A stretch of 64,000 nt of DNA from Symbiodinium sp. CCMP2592 (lineage: Eukaryota > Sar > Dinophyceae > Suessiales > Symbiodiniaceae): the NCBI GenBank assembly GCA_905221615.1, contig CAJNDT010005915.1:58501-122500 (forward strand). The letters run 5' to 3'. Of the stretch, positions 11,701-21,115 are shown one piece after another. Below the pieces are notes generated by a model. It worked only from the letters and a program-made list of their open reading frames with translations, had not been told where the DNA came from and ran no database searches. Numbering within the stretch: position 1 is the stretch's first letter; the number at the start of each line of letters is the position of its first letter. Made by a program: the position numbers and the translations under genes.

Positions 11701-14700
11701 GAGCCGAGTAGTGCGAGTGCCGAGTAGGGCCGAGTGGTGCCGGGAGAGACATTGGGGTGCCTTTAAATTACTCTACTACCACTGAAATACCACCAAAATA
11801 CAGCCTTGGAGCCGAGTAGTGCCGAGTAGGGCCGAGTAGGGCCGAGTGGTGCCGGGAAGGGGTCGGGCAGACATTGGGGTGCCTTTAAATTACTCTACTA
11901 CCACTGAAATACCACCAAAATACAGCCTGTGGAGCCGAGTAGTGCCGAGTAGGGCCGAGTATAAGGCCGAGTGGTGCCGGGAAGGGGTCGGGCAGACATT
12001 GGGGTGCCTTTAAATTACTGTACACCACTGAAATACCACCAAAATACAGCCTGTGGAGTCGAGTAGTGCCGAGTAGGGCCGAGTAGGGCCGAGTGGTGCC
12101 GGGAAGGGGTCGGGCAGACATTGGGGTGCCTTTAAATTACTCTACTACCACTGAAATACCACCAAAATACAGTCTGTGGAGCCGAGTAGTGCCGAGTAGG
12201 GCCGAGTAGGGCCGAGTGGTGCCGGGAAGGGGTCGGGCAGACATTGGGGTGCCTTTAAATTACTCTACTACCACTGAAATACCACCAAAATACAGCCTGT
12301 GTGAGCCGAGTAGTGCCGAGTAGGGCCGAGTAGGGCCGAGTGGTGCCGGGAAGGGGTCGGGCAGACATTGGGGTGCCTTTAAATTACTCTACTACCACTG
12401 AAATACCACCAAAATACAGCCTGTGGAGCCGAGTAGTGCCGAGTAGGGCCGAGTAGGGCCGAGTGGTGCCGGGAAGGGGTCGGGCAGACATTGGGGTGCC
12501 TTTAAATTACTCTACTACCACTGAAATACCACCAAAATACAGCCTGTGGAGCCGAGTAGTGCCGAGTAGGGCCGAGTAGGGCCGAGTGGTGCCGGGAAGG
12601 GGTCGGCAGACATTGGGGTGCCTTTAAATTACTCTACTACCACTGAAATACCACCAAAATACAGCCTGTGGAGCCGAGTAGTGCCGAGTAGGGCCGAGTA
12701 GGGCCGAGTGGTGCCGGGAAGGGGTCGGGCAGACATTGGGGTGCCTTTAAATTACTTTACTACCACTGAAATACCACCAAAATACAGCCTGTGGAGCCGA
12801 GTAGGGCCGAGTAGGGCCGAGTGGTGCCGGGAAGGGGTCGGGCAGACATTGGGGTGCCTTTAAATTACTCTACTACCACTGAAATACCACCAAAATACAG
12901 CCTGTGGAGCCGAGTAGTGCCGAGTAGGGCCGAGTAGGGCCGAGTGGTGCCGGGAAGGGGTCGGGCAGTGGTGCCGGGAAGGGGTCGGGCAGACATTGGG
13001 GTGCCTTTAAATTACTCTACTACCACTGAAATACCACCAAAATACAGCCTGTGGAGCCGAGTAGTGCCGAGTAGGGCCGAGTAGGGCCGAGTGGTGCCGG
13101 GAAGGGGTCGGGCAGACATTGGGGTGCCTTTAAATTACTCTACTACCACTGAAATACCACCAAAATACAGCCTGTGGAGCCGAGTAGTGCCGAGTAGGGC
13201 CGCGTAGGGCCGAGTGGTGCCGGGAAGGGGTCGCGCAGACATTGGGGTGCCTTTAAATTACTCTACTACCACTGAAATACCACCAAAATACAGCCGAGTA
13301 GTGCCGAGTAGGGCCGAGTGGTGCCGGGAAGGGGTCGGGCAGACATTGGGGTGCCTTTAAATTACTCTACACCACTGAAATACCACCAAAATACAGCCTG
13401 TGGAGCCGAGTAGTGCCGAGTAGGGCCGAGTAGGGCCGAGTGGTGCCGGGAAGGGGTCGGGCAGACATTGGGGTGCCTTTAAATTACTCTACTACCACTG
13501 AAATACCACCAAAATACAGCCTGTGGAGCCGAGTAGTGCCGAGTAGGGCCGAGTAGGGCCGAGTGGTGCCGGGAAGGGGTCGGGCAGACATTGGGGTGCC
13601 TTTAAATTACTCTACTACCACTGAAATACCACCAAAATACAGCCTGTGGAGCCGAGTAGTGCCGAGTAGGGCCGAGTAGGGCCGAGTGGTGCCGGGAAGG
13701 GGTCGGGCAGACATTGGGGTGCCTTTAAATTACTCTACTACCACGGAAATACCACCAAAATACAGCCTGTGGAGCCGAGTAGTGCCGAGTACAGCCGAGT
13801 AGGGCCGAGTGGTGCCGGGAAGGGGTCGGGCAGACATTGGGGTGCGTTTTAATTACTCTACTACCACTGAAATACCACCAAAATACAGGGGTGCCTTTAA
13901 ATTACTCTACTACCACTGAAATACAACCAAAATACAGCCTGTGGAGCCGAGTAGTGCCGAGTAGTGCCGAGTAGGGCCGAGTAGGGCCGAGTGGTGCCGG
14001 GAAGGGGTCGGGCAGACATTGGGGTGCCTTTAAATTACTCTACTACCACTGAAATACCACCAAAATACAGCCTATGGAGCCGAGTAGTGCCGAGTAGGGC
14101 CGAGTAGGGCCGAGTGGTGCCGGGAAGGGGTCGGGCAGACATTGGGGTGCCTTTAAATTTCTCTACTACCACTGAAATACCACCAAAATACAGCCTGTGG
14201 AGCCGTGGTGCCGGGTAGTGCCGCGAGGGGGTCGGGCAGACATTGGGGTGCCTTTAAATTACTCTATACCACTGAAATACCACCAAAATACAGCCTGTGG
14301 AGCCGAGTAGTGCCACGTGGTGAAATACCGAGGACGGCCTGTGGTGCCGAGGAGTGCCGAGTGGGGCCGCGTAGGGCCGAGTGGTGCCGGGAAGGGGTCG
14401 GGCAGACATTGGGGTGCCTTTAAATTACTCTACTACCACTGAAATACCACCAAAATGCAAAGGGTGGAGCAACCGCGGCCAGCCTGTGGTGCCGAGAAGT
14501 GCCGCGTAGGGCCGAGTAGGGCCGAGTAGTGCCGGGAAAGGGTGGGGCAGACATTGGGGTGCCTTTAAATTACTCTACTACCTGGTGCCGAGGAGTGCCG
14601 CGTGGTGCCGAGTAGGGCCGAGTGGTGCCGGGAAAGGGTCGGGCAGACATTGGGGTGCCTCTAAATTACTCTACTACCACTGAAATACCACCAAAATACA

Positions 14701-14890
14701 GGGGTGCCTTTAAATTACTCTACTACCACTGAAATACAACCAAAATACAGCCTGTGGAGCCGAGTAGTGCCGCGTGGTGCCGGGTAGTGCCGCGAGGGGG
14801 TGGGGAAGCGGTGGAGCAAACATTGCGAGGAGGATTCGGCAGACGGCAACCGCCTGTGGTGCCAAGAGTGCCGAGTAGTGCCGAGTGGTG
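8776..14890 (+). repeat. Satellite array, 123-bp unit, about 50 copies
   Basis: A head-to-tail array of a unit whose period is 123 bp in the regular part (for example CTGTGGAGCCGAGTAGTG recurs at 12421 and 12544). Each unit has three blocks: several 10-bp subrepeats GCCGAGTAGG/GCCGAGTGGT, a G-rich block (GGGAAGGGGTCGGGCAGAC then ATTGGGGTGCC), and an AT-rich block (TTTAAATTACTCTACTACC then ACTGAAATACCACCAAAAT). Units are nearly identical at about 11.5-14.2 kb and divergent at 9.8-11.5 and 14.3-14.9 kb. Small length variants reflect gain or loss of a 10-bp subrepeat. No gene lies inside; the ORFs of 60-87 aa across it are products of the repeat. Function is unknown: it could be centromeric, heterochromatic or simply expanded satellite. 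Confidence 0.95.
9033..9344 (-). repeat. Inverted block of about 2.5 satellite units
   Basis: Between the junction after CCGCCAAAATA (about 9032) and the return to forward orientation at GGCTGTATGCCTTTAAA (about 9344), the satellite reads in reverse complement (CGGCACCACTCGGCCCTACT, then GGTATTTCAGTGGTAG). The rest of the array is forward. Both junctions are abrupt and leave truncated units. Confidence 0.92.
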
Positions 14891-14892
14891 CC

Positions 14893-15110
14893 GGGAAGTT
14901 TTTGGTCTGGATCCCGCTGTGCAGTGGTAAATCCAGGCTTACGGGGGGTAGCAAGCTTGTACGGTGCTGGTCATAGGAGGACGGCCTAGATTCCCGAGCT
15001 CGGGAAGTTTTTGGTCTGGATCCCGCTCTGCAGTGGTAAATTTAGGCTTACGGGGGGTAGCAAGCTTGTACGGTGCTGGTCATAGGAGGACGGCCTAGAT
15101 TCCCGAGTAA
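14893..15110 (+). repeat. Two-copy 109-bp tandem duplication at the array end
   Basis: The segment beginning GGGAAGTTTTTGGTCTGGAT at 14893 recurs at 15002, a period of 109 bp, and the two copies differ at only a few positions (for example GCTGTGCAG versus GCTCTGCAG). Its first bases, GTGGTGCCGGGAAG, are the satellite subrepeat, so the duplication includes the satellite/flank junction. Confidence 0.85.
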
Positions 15111-15184
15111 GAGCGAGTGGGCGAGATGCTGCAAGAATCAAAGAGCTTCTGGGCGCCGCCCCGGCAGGGGTCGGCGGATAATCG

Positions 15185-15420
15185 AACATGCATACTTGCA
15201 CAGACAGACAGACAGACAGGCAGTCGTACACACCTGGACACGCGTTCACGCACACGTACACGCACACATGCACGAACGCAAACACATTCAGGTACGTATA
15301 CAGTCCTACATGCTCACATACACACATGCATGCGCACATGCATACACACATGCATACACGCATGCATGCGCACCTGCGCATGTGCACATGCGCCGATGTG
15401 CTTGTACATTTTCACACTTC
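15185..15420. repeat. ACAG and CATGCACA simple repeats
   Basis: An ACAG run (about 15199-15222) followed by CACACATGCA/GTACACGC words. Several ORFs cross it on both strands; their His/Thr/Cys-rich products are typical of translated microsatellite and are not treated as genes. Confidence 0.8.
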
Positions 15421-15880
15421 CGTGTGCTGTAGGGGTGTAGACGACATTTACGTATGTACGCACATAGGAGCGAATGATTGCATTATAATTGGTAAGCTTC
15501 AATGCAACATAATCTTAAGCATACAGCCAAGCAATGGATGAGTAAGTCCTCTCACTTTCTCTATGTATACATGTATGTAAATATGTATATACATATGCAC
15601 CTCTCTCTGTCTCTATATGTGTTATGTTTGCATACACATATATGCAAAAGTTTTGTGCATAAACCATGAGATGAGATTAGACAACAGAAAAGCCCAGGAC
15701 AGAGCTTGTGCTAGTTGGCCGTATGTCGTAGAGTGTCTTGTAGTAGAGCAAAGTATGGGCCGTACAGTTACAGCAGGGCCTAATACAGCATTATATTCTA
15801 GAATATGGAACACATTACAGTGTAATATAATCCACTATAGCTGTTTACGCCATTTTCGCAGGCTAGTATGGCATAGTATA
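15421..15880. other. AT-richer non-coding flank
   Basis: No ORF with convincing composition. It contains ATGTATGTAAATATG-like words near 15570-15650 and nothing else that can be named. Confidence 0.4.
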
Positions 15881-15990
15881 GAGAAGTAGAGGTATAGTTG
15901 CGCATAGTCTAGTTGAGTATAGTATAGCATGGTACAGTATAGCATAGTTTAGTCTCGTATAGTATAGTACATAGTACACTATGGGGTCAA
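15881..15990. repeat. Degenerate TATAG pentanucleotide field
   Basis: Repeated TATAG/CATAG/TTTAG words in roughly five-base phase for about 110 bp. Related five-base fields, TATGG at 18776-18825 and ACATG/ATGAC at 19415-19515, flank the other side of the copia relic. Confidence 0.7.
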
Positions 15991-16109
15991 CCACTGCAGT
16001 ATATCACAACATAGCATTCTCATGTTTCATATAGTAATTTTGATGCTACGCGGTCCGCTTCGACTTGCCGGAGAATGCCCAGCGCAGGGGGGAGATGAGG
16101 GGGGGGCGT

Positions 16110-16225
16110 CTGGCGGCCCTGTTTGCATTCTCCATAGTATTTACAGCAATGGCACGATGGCATACTTGTATATTATTCCTTTGGCTATTTACTCTCACGT
16201 GGTTCAAGACACCATAGCTCTCTCT

Positions 16226-16257
<32 letters not shown>

Positions 16258-16440
16258 CTTTGCGTAGCAGCAAAAAGAGCATGCTGTCCGTGCAAGAGCC
16301 AGTCAATAGGTCGTTCGGGCTTCACTATACCGAGATCCTTCCTCTGAAGGGGGGCTACGTATCTGGGGGCAGGTTTCTGGTGCGGAGCCGGTGTTGGGCT
16401 TGTCCCCTCGCCTAGCAGTCATACTCGTCGACTGACAAAA
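16110..16440 (+). repeat. Dispersed repeat, copy A (leads into the copia relic)
   Basis: About 300 bp that recurs at 49400-49680. Shared words in the same order include TGGCGG, a GTATAT-rich segment, GTGGTTCAAGACACCATAG, GTAGCAG, GTCCGTGCAA/CTCCGTGCAA, TCGGGC, TTCACT/CTCACT, GATCCTTCCTCTGAAGGGGG, ATCT and CCTCGCCTAG. Here it carries a CT expansion (16217-16259) that copy B lacks. It ends where the gag-like reading begins, so it may be the element's leader or part of an LTR. I did not find a second copy downstream of the integrase remnant. Confidence 0.75.
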
Positions 16441-16441
16441 T

Positions 16442-18640
16442 GCCCCGACATCTCGACATCACGCCGAAATTAACATCTGCTTATGATGGCACGGAACCAT
16501 TTCGTGGTTCGAGTATGAGCAGCTCATCAACGATTGGTGCGACATTACCACGCTGGACGAAGATAAGAGAGGACCGTCTCTCAAGACGAGGCTCACCGGC
16601 ATAGCGACGGTGCAGAAAGAAGCACTGGATCGTAAAAGCTTGCTGGCAAAGGTGTAATCGAGCACTTCAAGAAGAAGATGCGACCGTTCTGTGTCACGCA
16701 TGTCTTCCTCTCGAGTTGTCTCGGTCTCTTCAATCAAGGCGTGGAAGGGCAACGAAGATTTGTCACTTGGATTGCCAAATATTGCCATGTTTGGGATCGT
16801 CCTGCAACGAGTCTGCAACTCATGGATGGACCTTCTCCCGGAGGTACATCGGGAAGACAACCGTTCTGATTTCGCGGCTGCCCTCAGGCAGTGTGCAACC
16901 TTCCTCGCCGTCAGACCATGCTCGACCAACTTGCAGCAACAAGAACAGGTCTGCAGGACCCCAAAATTCGGCATTTTTCGCACAACCAGGACGAAGAGAT
17001 AACCGTCGCAGACGCGCAAGCGGTAATCAAGGAAAATTCGACGGAGCAGAAGGCTATTGGCTCCAAGACGAGGATACCCTCGAAGAAGGGTTCCTCGCTC
17101 TCGAGGATGAATCCGTGTTATGGGTGATGGATGAGTACAAGGCCTTCGCTGCAAGGAGATTCAAGCGCGGCAATCACCCACGAATGCGTCCCGGATCTCG
17201 AGAAGAGCAAAGGGTGGAAAGCTAAGATCAAGAGGCCGCTGCCGGCCTTATCGCCCCAAAGGGAGAGCCAACGAGGCAGAACTCCAAGATCCATCCGATC
17301 CCAGTTGCTGCAGCAAAACAAAAGGAAACAAAGGTGGCAACAGCGAAGGAAAGGGGGGGGACAAAGGAGACAACGAGCAAAGAAAGGAAAAGGAAGGGAT
17401 TGGACCAAAGCAGCATCTTCCACAGGGGATTCAGCGTGTCAAACTCCTAAGAGAGTTACACTTCCCTGATACCGGTCAACGCAGGTCAGGAAGAAGAGCT
17501 TGAGCCGGAAACTGCCACTGCAGTATTTCCCTTACAGCATACCGTGCTGTCGGCTCTTACGGAAGGTGTCAGTCTTGACCGGAACCCAACTTAGGGCTCC
17601 TGCTGTGCAGTCAATCGACTGATCGAAGCGGTTGAGCAGTACGCTCCTGGCAATGAGGAGGTCCTTCTGCGAAGAAGGAGACCAAGTGTGCATTGAAGCC
17701 CAAAACTCCTGTCAAGACCGGTTTGTGGAGCTGACAAGGGCTCCAGTATCGGACCACCTGGGTCAAGTGAACAGCCGGCTCCAGAACCATGTTCTCGTCT
17801 AGGGATGGAGTACGTTTGGAGGAGCGATCTGCCACGGCAGAAACTCCTTCACTTGTTCGCTCCGAAGAATCCATGAAAAGCTCAAGGACATGAACCCTGA
17901 GCAATTCAAGCGAAAGAGCCCTTCAGACACCAAAGGAGATCTATGATCTCTATTCTCTATGACCAGGTGTTCAAGAAATGTGCTATTCGCCAAGAGCACA
18001 GAAGAGCTCCATCCAAGGCCAAGATATCTGGACTTCGTTCAGAGGTCTTTGGTTATCTCGCCTTCGCAGATCATGGAGAGTGGCCAATTCCGGGCAAGGC
18101 AGAAAGCTCATGTTAATGATCTTGTATGATAGAGCAGCCAATCTTGTTACTGCCGAGTTTGTCCAGGACAAGGAAGAACCCATGCCAATGTCACTCATGA
18201 CAGAACTAATTGAAAAGTATCAGATTACTCCCCGGGTACCACCTCAAGCTCAAGCCCCAGGCCATTCATGAAGGCTACGACTACGCGAGCCCTGCAATGC
18301 TATTGCCACGAAATATGAAATATGGCATACTTGTTCGGCAACCTTGTCTGGCGCAAAACTCCTCAGCCACTGGCTTATGGCGGAGTAACACCACTCGAAC
18401 TGGACGTCATTACGCCAGAGAATTCTGAATTCTGAGCCAAGCCAACTAACTGGCAATCCCACAGACGCGGAGGTCACCGCAAGAGCCGTCCGAGAATTCG
18501 CCCGCAAAGCTTGCCAGGAAGCTAGGCAATCCGATGATCTCAGACGAGATCTTGCGGCCCATCTCAACATGCCAGAAAAACCGTTCCTTCTTGGTGAGAA
18601 GGTGTACTACAGAAGATTGGTTCCACAGGCTCTCGACACG
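16442..18640 (+). mobile_element. Decayed Ty1/copia-type retrotransposon, gag and integrase remnants
   Basis: Reading across frames gives a broken polyprotein. Gag: LDITPKLTSAYDGTEP, frameshift, EYEQLINDWCDITTLDED then RGPSLKTRLTG (about 16449-16655), frameshift, VIEHFKKKMRPF and RRFVTWIAKY (16657-16800). A Gly/Arg/Lys-rich tail with GYWLQDEDTLEEGF follows (17055-17450). After about 500 bp of debris, integrase-like parts appear: ILYDRAANLVTAEFVQD (about 18118-18170), AYGGVTPLELDV (18377-18415) and, at 18450-18625, a helix-rich segment ending GEKVYYRRLVP. No protease, reverse transcriptase or RNase H was seen before the repeats at 18.77 kb, so this is an internal-deleted or truncated copy with several frameshifts. 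The match is to dinoflagellate copia polyproteins as I remember them. Confidence 0.72.
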
Positions 18641-18775
18641 GAGCGTTTGTCAAGGGAAGGGGGGAGGGCGGAGTGAAGGGGTCAAACTGGACTTTCGGGC
18701 TGTAGGGAGGAGGCATTAGGCATCAGGTACTGAGTTATAATCCCCAAGACGCCTGAGGCCTGTCGCCTCGACGCA

Positions 18776-18830
18776 TATGGTATGGCATGCTATGGCATGG
18801 TATGGTATGGTCTGGTACGGTGTAGCAATG
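18776..18830. repeat. TATGG pentanucleotide repeat
   Basis: TATGG/CATGG words repeated from CATATGGTATGGCATGCTAT onward, just past the integrase remnant. Confidence 0.75.
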
Positions 18831-19130
18831 TATCATGGTCTGATGAAGCCCAAGCAGCGTGGTGCACACTGGGGTTCCGACGTTCTGTGTAAAGAGAATC
18901 GGTTGGTGAGGCCGCGCAGCGTACAAGGCGTTGGTGCTCACACTCTGTTTTTTCACAGGATTTGTACGGCCTCGTGGCATGAAGAGCCAAGATTCATTGA
19001 TTCCGTGCATGGGCTGCTTCTCGTTGGAAAAGCTGGACTCGGCGCCAATGCGTGGGGCAAGCCATATGGTCCGTCCTCCCACATAATATGGGGGGAAGTA
19101 TAGGTGCCGTGTTTCTGAATCTTGCGAGTT

Positions 19131-19359
19131 CTTGTTCTTGCGGGAAAGCATTTTGCTGTCCTGCTCCTGAATCCATCAGTTCTTGGCGGAAATGTTTTTG
19201 GCAATGGGCCATGTCCTCAATCCCACCAGTACCTGTGAAAAGCATTTGGCGCCTCTTCCTGAATCCACTTGTTCTTCGGGGAAAGCATTTGGCCGTGATC
19301 CTGAACCAGCTTGCGTTTCGTAGAAGGCATCCTGGCCGTGCTCCTGAATCGCACCAGTA
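19131..19359 (+). repeat. Five-copy imperfect tandem repeat, unit about 43 bp
   Basis: Units begin near 19135, 19180, 19230, 19272 and 19314. Each follows the plan TTCTTG, GGGAAAGCATTTGGC, CCTGAATCCACCAG with point changes; the second is about 6 bp longer. The unit length is not a multiple of three and no frame is conserved, so this is a minisatellite. Confidence 0.75.
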
Positions 19360-19414
19360 GGTTTCTCGTGATCTCTGGTCGTCTTTGGTTCTCCTGCTGG
19401 TCTCCTCGCATATG

Positions 19415-19700
19415 TGACATGACACGACATGACAGGTGTAGGGCACGGTAGGGCAGGGATATCATGGCAGGACATGACGTTGCACGACATGATATGACAT
19501 GGCATGACATTGCGCTACGCGACGAGGCAAAATAAATCGCAACACAACAACAAAACGCAGCATATCCTGACATAACATGTTAAACATGCATACATACGGT
19601 ATGTACCTACCTACGTACATTCACATGTAGACACATATACAGACACATGCATGAGGGCATGCATGCATACATGCACACGCACTTACGTGCGTACATAAAC
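19415..19700. repeat. ACATG/ATGAC pentanucleotide field and CATA microsatellite
   Basis: GACATGACA-like words from about 19415 to 19515, then ACATACATAC/GCATGCATAC words to about 19700. No gene is present. Confidence 0.7.
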
Positions 19701-21115
19701 ATAGGCTGACACAATGCACATTGTGTGTTTTGAACCACGTACAGATACACTCAATGATTGGAGCTGGCAATATTTTGCCTTTCCAGAGTCCTCATCGTGC
19801 GTGAATGAGTTGGAGACGGTACGAGTGTTGGCTGTATACCGATCTCTTGCAATGACCCTTACGCCTTTCGCATTCTTCGCTTCGTCGCCGTGCAGCAATT
19901 CCGCGTGAGGCAAAGCAAGCCAGAACAAACGAGATCCTCGAGGAGGGCCGCCACTACTTCATGTTTGGGAGTGCCACTGTCAACAGCTTGAGGAAAAGGC
20001 TCTCCGTGAAGCCACGGAGGCAGCGATCAGCATGCAGAAGCGTCAAAATTTGGCGCGGCAGCTCAGAGCACACGAGCTCTGGCCCACGGTGCAGAGTGGG
20101 GACCGGCCAGTCAGAAGACAATCATCCCGCGAGTTTTTAGAATCCGGAAGCCCTAGCAGACAAGAATCGGGCCTAAGGCTGCCATGGCACGGAATGCTTC
20201 GACCCCGGTGCCTCGGCGAAGATCAAGGCACTTGCGAGGCAGAGGTAGTGCGGCGTACGGGTTCACAGCCATCGAATCCATCTGAGTTGTTGTAACTAAG
20301 GAAATGTCGGAGGCAGGCTCTTCACTCGGACACACTTCCATGACCCATAGCTGCAAGCGAATGTGCTTCCGGCAGGATCTCGACAGAAAGAGAACCCGCC
20401 TGGCATGCAAGATGGACATCTTGGACTTCTTCCGAGGGTGCGCTGCTGATCAAGAGGGAAGCCAATCCAGGGTTTCTGGCTGGGCCAGTGTTTTCCTGGC
20501 CCCGCGTTTTTTACAAGAGCCCTCTGGCCCTCATCTGCCTTGTGTGAATTATGCGGGAGGATAAGAGAGGCACAGGAAAACTTGGATCCAGGCAGATGAT
20601 TGAAAGCTATCCGGTCTCCTCTCGACCTCGAGCAAGGGGAACAATCCTCGGTGGTGCAATTTCTAGAAGAGTCAGACTTTGTGTCAGGTACCGGAAGGCC
20701 GTGCACAAACTCACAGCAGATCAGCAAAAGGTTCCTGACTGCCAAAGAGGTAGTTTGTGCTCTCCTCTGACTGTTTGGCTCTGGACAGGTCCTGCAGGCC
20801 AACCTTCATGGTAGCGCTCTTGCACAGGCCTTCCATTGCTTTGTGATGCTGAAACGGTGAGCAGCTCTTGACCGCAGCAGTGATGGAAGCGTGCTGACTA
20901 CTTGGCCCAGCTCTGGTGCGCATAGATTCAAGACCCGGTCGGGGAGCAGAGTTTGTCTTTCCAGACGGCATCAGACAATGCACGTCGCTAGCCCGCAAAC
21001 ACTGTGCAACAGGTGTTAAGGGATTGACGCACAGCAGCTCTTCTCGAGTCCGATTCTCATACATCAAGCCTTAGCTTATTTCGTTTGGCACCAGTGCAGA
21101 GCCAACTCGGTGGCC
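19701..21115. other. Upstream flank of the NAE1-like gene, a few orphan exon candidates
   Basis: No gene could be assembled. Two + strand segments have coding-like composition: about 19980-20090, which would form a charged coil (EEKALREATEAAISMQKRQN), and about 20400-20480 (KMDILDFFRGCAADQEG). No relict spliced-leader sequence is visible before the NAE1 start at 21116. Confidence 0.25.

Noticed and set aside
8776-14890. Possible CRISPR-like array
   Set aside because: The unit repeats in full with no unique spacers, the period is 123 bp and the genome is eukaryotic; it is a satellite.
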